A program made the position numbers and the translations under genes. 32,497 nt of DNA, from assembly GCA_019918135.1 (NCBI GenBank), contig WBZZ01006798.1:1-32497 (forward strand). Reading direction: 5' to 3'. The DNA is from Paulinella micropora. Lineage: Eukaryota > Cercozoa > Imbricatea > Euglyphida > Paulinellidae. How positions within the stretch are numbered: position 1 is the stretch's first letter; each line of letters begins with the position of its first letter. This document shows, one piece after another, positions 17,818-26,257 of the stretch. The notes under the pieces are model-generated. The model was given only the letters and a program-made list of their open reading frames with translations, ran no database searches and was not told where the DNA came from.

Positions 17818-18975
17818 TCAGGACGGGCCCGCCTCGTCCTGCCTGGCTCGCTTCTCTTGGCGCGGCGACGTGGCCACGGGCTGCGCCGGCGCGGCGGGCT
17901 GGCTCTGTGACAGCAGCTCCTCCAACCGCCGGACCCGGCGTTGCAGCGCCGCGACCTCGGTCCCCAGCGCGCGGTGGCCGGCCGGCGGGCGGGGCCGGGG
18001 GGTGATCCAGGCCCACAGGAGGCGCAGCCCCACCTGGATGCAAGAGCCGGGCGCCGCCTGGAAGGCACAGGCGCCGTCGCCCTGCGCGCGAGAGTCATAG
18101 TGAGCTAGCGAGGCCAGTTCGTACTTCCCCCCTTCTCCCGCCCGCCGGACTTCCTTGACCGACAGCTCGTAATCCAGGTACAGCTTCTGTTTGGTACCGA
18201 CGGGTGCCGCGAGGCGCGTCGCCCACGTGGCGGTGCCCTGCGCCGTGTTCAGGGTCAGGCGGAGCGACGCGCAGGCCAGGCCGGGGGGCAGCGCCACCTC
18301 GGCCGACCAGGGGCTCCGCGTCTGCAGTTTCGTGTGCATCAGCTTGGTGACGGGGAAGGCGTCGTCCAGCCAGGGAGCGGGCGGTGACAGCAGCGCCACG
18401 TGCCCCGCCAGGCCTTGCTTACCGTGTTTGGCCCAGCCCACGGCATCGCCGCGCTGGGCCCGGTACGGACAGCCCAGCTCGGCGAAACTGCAGGACACGT
18501 ACTCCTCCGGGGGGGGCAGCACCTTGCGTTCCGGCCGCGGCGCGTCCGGGCAGGTACCGTAGTGTCGATTGATGCAGCCGACCGGCAGGGCCTCGCCGCA
18601 GAATTCGCACGTGTGCTTGGCCGCGCACACCAGCGCGTGCGACGACCACCAGGTGCGCTGGCCCTCCCAGCAGGCTACGAAACCACACTCCTGGCAGCGG
18701 GCCCGCAGCTGGTTGACCCGGCGCCGCCACGACAGGTCGGGAAAAAAGGGCTCGGCTTCGGGCAGTGTTTGGTTGCACAACGGGCACCGGTTCTTGCGCC
18801 ACTGCCGCAGGCAGGGGCCACAGAACAGATGGCCACACCCCTTGGTCTGCACGGCCTCCTGTAGCAGGCCGGAGCAGATACAGCAACAGAACTCGTGCTC
18901 GCTCTGGCCGGTCCAGTCGAACCAGGCCGGGTCGACGGGCTCGGCCAGCGCCCGCGCGGGCTGGGTGCCGTCCAT
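17818..18975 (-). CDS. RING finger/TRAF-like E3 ubiquitin ligase
   Basis: An intact frame of 385 residues. ATG 18975 is used because the upstream frame is low-complexity. Residues about 31-68 form a C3HC4 RING (CCICSGLLQ, then CGHLFCGPCL, then CPLCNQ). TRAF-type zinc-finger spacing follows at about 95-145 (CQECGF, CEFCGEALP, then INRHYGTC). A beta-rich region at about 190-320 sits where TRAF proteins have their MATH domain. A predicted coiled coil (EVAALQRRVRRLEELLSQ) and a charged tail close the protein. Such proteins transfer ubiquitin and organise signalling complexes. A viral copy might redirect host signalling or degrade host factors, but that is inference. The MATH assignment rests on order and composition only. 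The coding strand opposes the nuclease gene. Confidence 0.8.
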   Translation of the reverse strand: MDGTQPARALAEPVDPAWFDWTGQSEHEFCCCICSGLLQEAVQTKGCGHLFCGPCLRQWRKNRCPLCNQTLPEAEPFFPDLSWRRRVNQLRARCQECGFVACWEGQRTWWSSHALVCAAKHTCEFCGEALPVGCINRHYGTCPDAPRPERKVLPPPEEYVSCSFAELGCPYRAQRGDAVGWAKHGKQGLAGHVALLSPPAPWLDDAFPVTKLMHTKLQTRSPWSAEVALPPGLACASLRLTLNTAQGTATWATRLAAPVGTKQKLYLDYELSVKEVRRAGEGGKYELASLAHYDSRAQGDGACAFQAAPGSCIQVGLRLLWAWITPRPRPPAGHRALGTEVAALQRRVRRLEELLSQSQPAAPAQPVATSPRQEKRARQDEAGPS

Positions 18976-19428
18976 GGACCGCTCCCTCGTTTTGGGGGGT
19001 AAGCAGGGCGCCGCGGGCGGGGCCAGGGGGGACGTCGGCCGGGGGGGGGGGGGGGAGAGACGGCGCGGCCGCACGCGCACGCGGGCTGCGGAGGGGGGGG
19101 GGGGCGGCGTCCCCGCCCCGGCGCCCACCGGCCGCGCCCACCGGCCGCGGCCCTGGCGCGGCCTCGGGGCGGAGAGAAGGGGGGGGGGGGGGGGGGGACG
19201 GGGCGGGGACGCCGCCCCCCCCGCCTGGCCCCCCCCACGGGAGGGGGGGGGAGAGGGAGAGCCACCGCTACCTTGGCCGTCCGACACGGTGGCCCGCCAG
19301 AGCGCGTTATCGCTGGCCAGGGAGGGCAGAAGGGAGGGTTGGGGGGGCGCGTTCTGGCGGGCGCGTTCTGGCGGGGCGTGTAGGCTCTCCTTCCTGCTCC
19401 GTCTTGGCGCCAAGCCGGCCGGCAGAGT
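18976..19428. other. G-run intergenic region
   Basis: No gene is supported. It has three G runs (near 19038-19053, 19093-19103 and 19180-19198). It lies between two minus-strand genes and should hold the promoter of the RING gene. I see no AATAAA for the LRR gene that ends at 19429, but the stop is followed by other, less typical sequence. Confidence 0.45.
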
Positions 19429-21198
19429 TCAATCTCCGCCCCCCTCGAGGATTCGCAGCTGTGGCAGGCCTGCCGCCAGACGCGCCAGCCCCGCCCTCGT
19501 CAGTGCTCCGCAATTGGTCAGCCTAAGGTCTCGCAGGTGCCTTAGCTTCCCCAGGAAGGGGAGCACCTCTTCCGTCATTCCTGGGCAGGAGTCCAGGTCT
19601 AGGTATCGCAGCTCTGGCAGGCTTGCCAGGTGCGCCAGCCCCGCACGGGTCAGCTTCGGGCAAGAGCTAAGGTTTAGGTGTTGCAGGCCCTGCCGGCCCG
19701 CCAGGTACGCCAGCCCTGCGTCCGTCAATTCCGCGCAATGGCTTAGGTCCAAGTGTTGCAGCTGGCCCAGCCTCGCTAACCACCCGAACCCCGCGCCGGT
19801 CAGTTGCGTGCAAAAGCTCAGGTCTAGGTGCCGCAGCGCTGGTAAATGTGCCAACCACCCGAGCTCCTCGTCCAGCAGTCCCTCGCAATAGCCTAGGTCC
19901 AGGTGTTGCAGGCGCGGCAGCCTCCACCCTCGGAGCCCCCGGCCGGTCAGCCGCGGGCAAAAGCTCAGATCTAGGCGCCGCAGCTCCTGCAGGCCCGCCA
20001 ACGGCGCCAGCCACGCGTCCTCCAGGCGGTGCCAACGGCTCAGATTCAAGTGTTGCAGCCGGCCCTTGTTCGCCAGGTAGGCTAGGCCCGCGCCCCCCTT
20101 GGCGTCCCACCCGGTCAGCTCCAGGTGCTGCAGCTGGTCTAAGTCTGCCAAGTGCGGTAGCGCGGCCTCCGTTAACCGCACGCAGCGCCCCAGGTCCAGG
20201 TGTTGCAGCTTCCTAAGGCCGGCCAAAGGCCTTAGCCCCTCGCTCGTCAGCTTGTTGCAGGAGTGGAGGTTTAGGTGCTGCAGCTCTCGGAGGTTGGTCA
20301 AGTGCGCCAGCGCCGCGTCCGTCAGCGCAGTACAAAAGCTCAGGTCTAGGTATTGTAGCTGGTGCATTCTCGCTATGTCTAGCAGCCCCGCGTCGGTTAG
20401 CCCTGTGCAGTCCTTCAAAGCCAGGTGCCGCAGCTGTGGCAAACCTGCCACGTACTGCAGACTCCCGTCCTCTAGCTTCCGGCAATGGCTCAGATCCAGG
20501 TGTCGCAGCTCTGTCAAGCCCCGCAGCCCCTCGCCCGTCCTCAGTCCGGTGGCAAGGCTTAAGTCTAAGTAGCGCAGACGGTTAGGCAATTGCCTCACCA
20601 TCCCGTCCACCAGTGATTCACAAAAGCCCAGGTCTAAGTCTTGTAGCTCTGTTAGCTTTGACACGTACCTAAGCCCCGCGTTCGTCAGTCCCTGGCAATA
20701 CCTGAAGGATAGACGTTGAAGTTTGCGCAGCCCCGGCAGCTTTTCTAGCCCCGGGCCCGCCAGCCCTGTGTAACGTAGCAGCTGTAGGCTTTGCAGCTCG
20801 GGGAGTACTTCGGCTATGCCGCACAGCAGCTCCCGGAAGAGGAAGGGCTTCCACTCCGGCGGCCAGTCTTTTAGCACTAGTCCCTCGATCACCACACAAG
20901 GGCTTAGCCGGCGGGCCTCGGCCAGGGGATCTGGAAGCCCGGCCCGCACCTGCAGCCCGGACGCCCGGGGGCGCGCCCCGGCCTGCCAGGCCTGGCCCCA
21001 GACCTCGACCAACGCCAGGAGCCTCGGCTGAGCTACGTCCAGCTCTCGGTCGCCGATCCCGGTCTCTCGCCAGACCGCGGGTGCCTGCAGCAAGCGTTCG
21101 TGCCACGGCGACACGCAGGCCAGCACAGCCAGGTCAGCCCAGCCCAGCCAGCGCGCGAGCTGCCGCTGGCACTGCGGGGGGGACGGGTAGGCCGCCAT
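19429..21198 (-). CDS. Large leucine-rich-repeat protein with F-box-like start
   Basis: An intact frame of 589 residues. The start (residues about 10-45, with LARWLGWADLAVLACVSPW and then VWRETGI) resembles a divergent F-box. From about residue 125 to the end there are some 17 regular repeats of about 24-25 residues of the cysteine-containing type, LxxLxHLDLSxCxxLTDAGLAYL, as in F-box/LRR proteins such as the SKP2/FBXL group. It probably forms a curved substrate-binding surface in a cullin ubiquitin ligase. The repeats are very similar to one another at both DNA and protein level, which suggests recent expansion by unequal exchange. No break is seen in the frame. It forms a functional theme with the F-box gene at 12086 and the RING gene at 17818. 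Confidence 0.85.
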   Translation of the reverse strand: MAAYPSPPQCQRQLARWLGWADLAVLACVSPWHERLLQAPAVWRETGIGDRELDVAQPRLLALVEVWGQAWQAGARPRASGLQVRAGLPDPLAEARRLSPCVVIEGLVLKDWPPEWKPFLFRELLCGIAEVLPELQSLQLLRYTGLAGPGLEKLPGLRKLQRLSFRYCQGLTNAGLRYVSKLTELQDLDLGFCESLVDGMVRQLPNRLRYLDLSLATGLRTGEGLRGLTELRHLDLSHCRKLEDGSLQYVAGLPQLRHLALKDCTGLTDAGLLDIARMHQLQYLDLSFCTALTDAALAHLTNLRELQHLNLHSCNKLTSEGLRPLAGLRKLQHLDLGRCVRLTEAALPHLADLDQLQHLELTGWDAKGGAGLAYLANKGRLQHLNLSRWHRLEDAWLAPLAGLQELRRLDLSFCPRLTGRGLRGWRLPRLQHLDLGYCEGLLDEELGWLAHLPALRHLDLSFCTQLTGAGFGWLARLGQLQHLDLSHCAELTDAGLAYLAGRQGLQHLNLSSCPKLTRAGLAHLASLPELRYLDLDSCPGMTEEVLPFLGKLRHLRDLRLTNCGALTRAGLARLAAGLPQLRILEGGGD

Positions 21199-21456
21199 GG
21201 AAGGAAGGCGTGGTGTTTCGGTGCACCGCTTTAGTAGTCAGGCGGGGGCCCGGGGGGGGGGGGGGGGGGGATGGAGGTGAGGGGGCGGCCCCCGCTCCCT
21301 TTCCTTCCTACCCGTGGGCAAAGCAGGCCGGGAGGAGGGAGGGGGGAGCGTGCCCCCCCCCCCTCGCTAGGAGCGTGCCCCCCTCCCCACCGGGGGCGCG
21401 GCGGCCGGCGGCCCGGAGAATCCCCCTTCCTCCTCTGCTGGCCCTTGGACTGCCAC
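21199..21456. promoter_or_regulatory. Divergent gap with G and C runs
   Basis: It separates the large LRR gene from the small plus-strand gene. It contains a G run of about 19 bases near 21252-21270 and a C run near 21353-21363. No TATA box is visible. Confidence 0.4.
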
Positions 21457-21714
21457 ATGTCCGTTGCTCTGAGGCGGGCCGCGGGCCGCCGGCGCCGGCT
21501 GGCGAATGAGCTGGCTCTGGCCGAGCAAGACTGTCGTTACTTTGAGGACCTGCTGGCGACAGTGACCGGCCACGCCGAGAGGCTGGAGTGCCTGGCCCGC
21601 CTGCAGCGGGCACAGAACGCCCGCGCCGCGGCCGCCGGCCTGCTGGCCTCTCTGCCACGAGGCCCGCCCGCCGTGCCCACTCCGGCCGAGCGCGCCACCG
21701 GGCGGGGCGCCTAG
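21457..21714 (+). CDS. Small helical, coiled-coil-like protein
   Basis: ATG 21457 opens 85 codons ending with TAG. The product is Ala/Leu/Arg-rich with heptad-like spacing (RRLANELALAEQDCRYFEDLL, then further Leu/Glu/Arg residues) and a Pro-rich end. I recognise no family. It is small but the frame is well formed, starts with ATG and lies in an otherwise empty gap between divergent and convergent neighbours. It could be an adaptor or a virion tegument-like component, but nothing shows this. Confidence 0.5.
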   Translation: MSVALRRAAGRRRRLANELALAEQDCRYFEDLLATVTGHAERLECLARLQRAQNARAAAAGLLASLPRGPPAVPTPAERATGRGA

Positions 21715-21902
21715 TCTACGGGCGTGCCGCCCGGGCCGGGGGCGCCGCGGCGCCTGTCCTCTTCGCTAGGCGGGGGAGGGGGCACGTCGACCCGGCCGGC
21801 GGTGCCAAGGGCTTGGTGCACAGTTTTCTTTTTTTATGTCGTACTAAAAAACGAAGCCATTACCTGATAAAAGGAGAGAGAAGGGGCCGCGCGTGTGCTA
21901 GC

Positions 21903-24900
21903 CTAGCCTACGTAGGTGCAGGAGGCGCCCTGGGGGGTGTTAGTGCAGGCATAGCCCGGCCCGCACGGCCGGGTAAAGTAGCAGTCATCACGCAGCTGGC
22001 AGCGGTAAGAGCCCGGCGTGTTCTGGCACAACATGGACGTGCCCCCGCAGTCGCCCCCGGCCGCGCGCCCGGGCCCCGTCTCGAAGAACACCTCCGTTAG
22101 CTCCACCCGGGTGGAAGGGTTGAAGCCCGTCGGTTACGGGTTGCCGCTCCGGCCGGCGACGAGGACCACGTAGCGCCCGTAGACTGACTTGCAGGGGTCT
22201 ACCCACCAGCGCCGCGGGTTGAAATAAGTAGTCACGTCCTCCGGGACCCAGTCTACCTGCAGGCCCCGCTGCCACAGCGCAAAGGGTCCGCTGGAGCTGT
22301 TGCCGATGCCCAAGGTCAGGTTGTTGGGCCCCGTGTGTTGCGCGAGCCCGACCATCCCGACCAGCGCGAGCCGGTGCAGCAGGTAGACCCCTCCCAGGTC
22401 GTAGACCAGGCTGCCCCCCCCGTAGGTCACGCCCCCGATGACCCGGCTCTCCGTGCCGGTGTACAGGCCCGTGTCCTGGTGGTAGTCCGTTGCCGACCAG
22501 GCCGCGTCGAACTTGTAGTCAAAGAGTAGGCCGGCGGGCGCGCTGGGCGCGATGTCGTCGGCCACGCGGAACCGCACGTCGTCGAGCGCCACCTGCGTCT
22601 GGCCCGGCAGGCTTTCCGTGAACGCCAGCAGCACGTAGCGGGCCACCGCCAGGGAGGCCGGCTCGAACCAGGACTCGGCCGACGACCAGCTGGTGGCGGG
22701 GGCCAGCTGGTCTGCACGGCGTCCCACCAGTGCTGCGGAGAGTCGCCGGCGCCCACGCTCACGTACATGCGCGTGCACCGCGGGGCCGAGGAGGTAAAGG
22801 CAGAGGGCGTGAGCCCGAAGCCGCGCAGACGGTACACCGCCCCCAGGTCGACCCGCAGCCATTCTCCGACCAACCCGACGGGTTGCGTGACCCCGGGCAC
22901 CGCCGGGCACGCCGTACAGCCGCCGGTGGTGGGGCTGAAGCTAGCCGGGGACCGCCAGTACAGCCCCCCCACCGCATCGAAGGCCGCCTCGCAGCCGCCG
23001 GTCCCCGCCCAGCCCTGCGCGTACGCGGAGGCGGTGCAGCGCACGCCGCGGTCCGCGAGCGTGAAGTTGCGCCCGGGCCGCGTCGTGGGCGGCGCCGCGC
23101 CCAGGGCGCACTCGTCCACGTCCAGGCAGGTGGCCGGGTAGCTGCCCTCGCGCAGGTTGGGCCGGTAGCACGCCCCGCACGCGCAGCTGTAGTTTCCTTC
23201 CGTGCCGCTGGTGCAGGCCAGGCCCTGAATCCCGCCGCACAGCCCCGTGTGCGCCTGCGCGAAGCTCGGGTACAGCTCGGGCACGCGGGCCGGGCGCGGC
23301 ACGGCCGAGCCCGTGTCGTTGCGCGGGTAGATCCGGACCCAGACCCAGCGGAAGGCCACGTACGCCCGCGTGGTCGACAGCACGACGTAGCTGCGCTTCT
23401 CGAGGGGGAGCCACGGCCCGTCCTGGCCTGCGTACGGGGAGTCGAACAGCTGGACCCAGTCGGTGTCGGCCGCGCTCTCGGTCCCGTACACGTACAGGAC
23501 CCGGGCATTGCCGCTCGCGCCCGCCGGGGGGTCGTACGGGTCCGCGTAGCCGGACAGCACGAAGCTGGTCAGGCGCAGGTACTGGCCGTCGGTGCGGCGC
23601 AGCTGCAGCCACTCGCCGCCCAGGGCCTCGCCGCCCGTGTACGTGCCGTTGCCGGGGTCGTACAAGCTGCGGCTCAGCCACTCCCGCGGCCGGGCCCCGG
23701 CCGCCAGCCCGGCCTGGTAGTCGGTCCCGTCAAAGGCGTGCCAGCACTGCGACGCGCCGCTGACGCCGGAGCAACTCGTGGTCCACGGGCCCAGCGACGC
23801 GGCCGGCAGCGCCTGCGTGAAGCGGAAGGGGGCGGGGGGCGGGTCCACCGCGCAGGGGTCCGGTGCGCCGGCGGGTGAGCTCAGCGCGCGCAGCGTCAGG
23901 GGGTGCGTGGCCAGCGCGGCGGCCAGAAAGAAGAAACCGGCGGCGGTGGTGCGCGAGGGGTTCAGCTGCAGGAGAGCGTCAGGCGCGCTCGCCAGCCTGG
24001 CCCGGTGGAAGAGGCTCGCGTTGGCCTCGAGCACTACGTAGTCCGCCAGGCCGTCGAAGCCGTCGCCGATGGCCTCGCAGGGCCAGAAACCCAGCTCGGG
24101 GGCCGGTGCGTCCTGGGCGGCCGACGCGGCCACGGGGCAGGCCGCGGCCTGGCAGCCCAGGCAGCGCAGCTGGCCGCGGATCAGCGCTCCCAGCTGGCCC
24201 GACGGGTTCAGGTACAGCAGGTCGGTGCTGCGCGGCCGCGACGGACAAGGGCGGAGCGACAGCTCCCAGCGGCCGCTGGCGGTCAGCCCGGGCAGGGCGC
24301 ACAGGCCCGAGCCGCTGAAGAAGCTGTTCGCCTGGTACAGCGCGCCGGCGTCCGGCGGGGCGTACGCGCCCACGGCCACGGGCTCGAAGGGCGGCGGCGG
24401 GCCGGGGAACGCCGGCGCCCACCAGCCGGCGGACTGCAGCCCCTGGCCGTCCGGCGTGGTGGTGAGGAACCGGAGCCCCCCCCCGTAGCTGTACGCCAGC
24501 ACCTGCAGCCCCGGGTGCACGTACACGGGGTCCGCTACGTACTCGCAGGGCTCGAAGCGCAGCGACTGGGCGCGCAGGCAGTAGCGGAGGTAGTCCGGCC
24601 CCGCGGGGTCGGCCGGGTAGTAGAGGCGCCCGTTCGCGACCAAGATCCTGGCGCTGGCGTTGTGCGGGCGCGACCAGCAGTCGCCGAGCCAGGGCACGTA
24701 GGGCGTGTACCTGGCGCCCGCCCCGTTGTACGCGACCGGGAAGAGGCAGCGCGTGCCCCTGGCGTGCAGGGCCAGCACCTCGGCGCGCCCCGCCGCGGCC
24801 AGGCGGGGCGGCGGATACAGCAGGAACTGGGTCGCTTCGGCGGCCGGGCCCGCCCCGAGGAAGCGCAGCTCGTTCTCGCCGTAACGGAAGGCCAGCGCGG

Positions 24901-25900
24901 TGCCCTCGCTGCGGTTGCTGGCCTGCAGCGTGCCCGCCGGCCGGATGACCGAGCCACGAGACAGCTGGTACCAGTTGGTCTCTGGCAGGCCGAGCGCGTA
25001 CGTCGGGCTGGCGTAGGCCATGCGCAGCACCCAGACGTCGGCGAGCCAGGGCACGTCCCAGGACGAGTTGGCGCCGGGTGCCAGCCACGCCGTCCCGGCC
25101 GCGCTGTAGTACGGGGCGCCGGCGCGCAGGTACTGCAGGCCCCGTGCGCCCTCCCCCCCGGCCGCGAGACGGCCGGCGTCGTCGAACCACCACCCGCCGT
25201 CCAGCGCCGGGGGCGAGGGCGGGCAGGGGGCCAGCAGGCTGAGCGCGCGCGCGGACGTGCCGGGCCGGCTGCACGCCGGCAGGCAGAGGCCCGACAGCCT
25301 CCAGAGGTGGTGACCGGCGTGCGCCAACACCGGCCCGCTAGCCTCTCGGTAGGGCAAGAGCTGCGCGAAGGCCTCCAGGACCCCTCCCTGGTCCGTGTAC
25401 AGCGAGTAGTACCCCGCGTCGTCTTGCTGCGCGCGGACACGGGCGCTCTCGCCCGCGTTGGCGCACAGCACCAGCTCGAACGTGCCAGAGCCACAGTCGC
25501 CGCCGGTACAGCGCAGGCACTGGGTCAGAAAGTTGGGGGACGAGACGCTAAAGAGGTGGCCATCGCTCTGGTCCAGCCGGTAGTTGCGCAAGTAGAAGGG
25601 GTAGTGGACCGTCGTGTCCGAGATCCCCGTCGTGACCAGGCAGGGCAGAAAGACCAGCCCCCGGGCGGTGTGTAGGCTGGCGTCTTCTTCGTAGTACAGG
25701 CAGTGGTAGGGTACCAGGGCCTGTTGCAGCACGAGGCCCGGTGAAGCCGACACCGACACGGGCGCCTGGGCGGAGGGCGACGGGGAGGGCGACGGCGATT
25801 GTCCGGGCGCCGGGTTCGCCGCCGGCCCGTAGTTGGGGCAGTAGCCGTCGCCGAGCGCGTGCCAGGCCTGGGCTAGCACGAGCAGCCACGCTCTCCACAT
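21903..25900 (-). CDS. Giant secreted/surface protein with discoidin-like and EGF-like domains, broken twice
   Basis: About 1333 codons start at ATG 25900 (complement), giving a signal peptide (MWRAWLLVLAQAWHALG) and a SPSPSPS linker. A beta-rich repeat region follows to about residue 700. It is followed by three discoidin (F5/8 type C)-like segments with Cys-rich EGF-like units between them (CACGACYRPN, DVDECALG) and a final Cys-rich unit (NTPGSYRCQL) at 21903-22106. The frame changes near a G5 run at 22698-22702 (one missing base). A TAA at 22134-22136 then interrupts the next frame. Discoidin domains bind sugars or lipids, so a surface attachment role is plausible, but that is inference. 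The gene shares a divergent control region with the 26258 gene, which has a similar plan. Confidence 0.7.
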
Positions 25901-26257
25901 GGGCTGGTGTTTTGCCTAGTACACTAGCGCCGTTGGCCGGCCGACGCAAGGAAGGCGGGGAAAAGAGAGCAGAATCCTCGCCTCCCCCGGCGGGGCAGGG
26001 GCGGCCAGGGGGGGAGAGGGAGAACAGGGCCCCGGGGGCGGGGCGAAGGAGGGGGGGCGCCCCCACTTCCCTGCCCGTGTGCTGGAGTACTTAAAGAGCG
26101 CAAGAGCCCAGTTGCGCCGAGTCCCAAGCACAGGTGCTACCAGAGGGCGTGGCCCCTAGGGGATAGTGTGCACAGACAGGAGTTCCCAGCTGTGTGCACA
26201 GACAGTAGTCTCTAGCTGTGTGCACAGACAGGAGTCTCTAGCAGCGCTTAGTCCGCC
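25901..26257. promoter_or_regulatory. Divergent promoter region of the two giant genes
   Basis: It contains a TTAAAG TATA-like sequence at about 26090-26095, suited to plus-strand transcription beginning near 26120, and a G-rich stretch at about 26006-26055. The leader of the plus-strand gene carries three 26-bp repeats. Confidence 0.45.
26167..26244 (+). repeat. Three tandem 26-bp units in the leader
   Basis: Units start at 26167, 26193 and 26219 with TGTGCACAGACAG followed by a (G/T)AGT(T/C)... stretch ending AGCTG or AGCAG. TGTGCACA is an imperfect palindrome. They end 13 bases before the ATG at 26258, so they lie in the 5' untranslated region or act as protein-binding sites. Confidence 0.75.

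Noticed and set aside
23903..25675. 590-codon plus-strand frame opposite the giant secreted gene
   Set aside because: It has no recognisable structure, is Arg/Gln/Val-biased and lies wholly antisense to a gene with clear domains.
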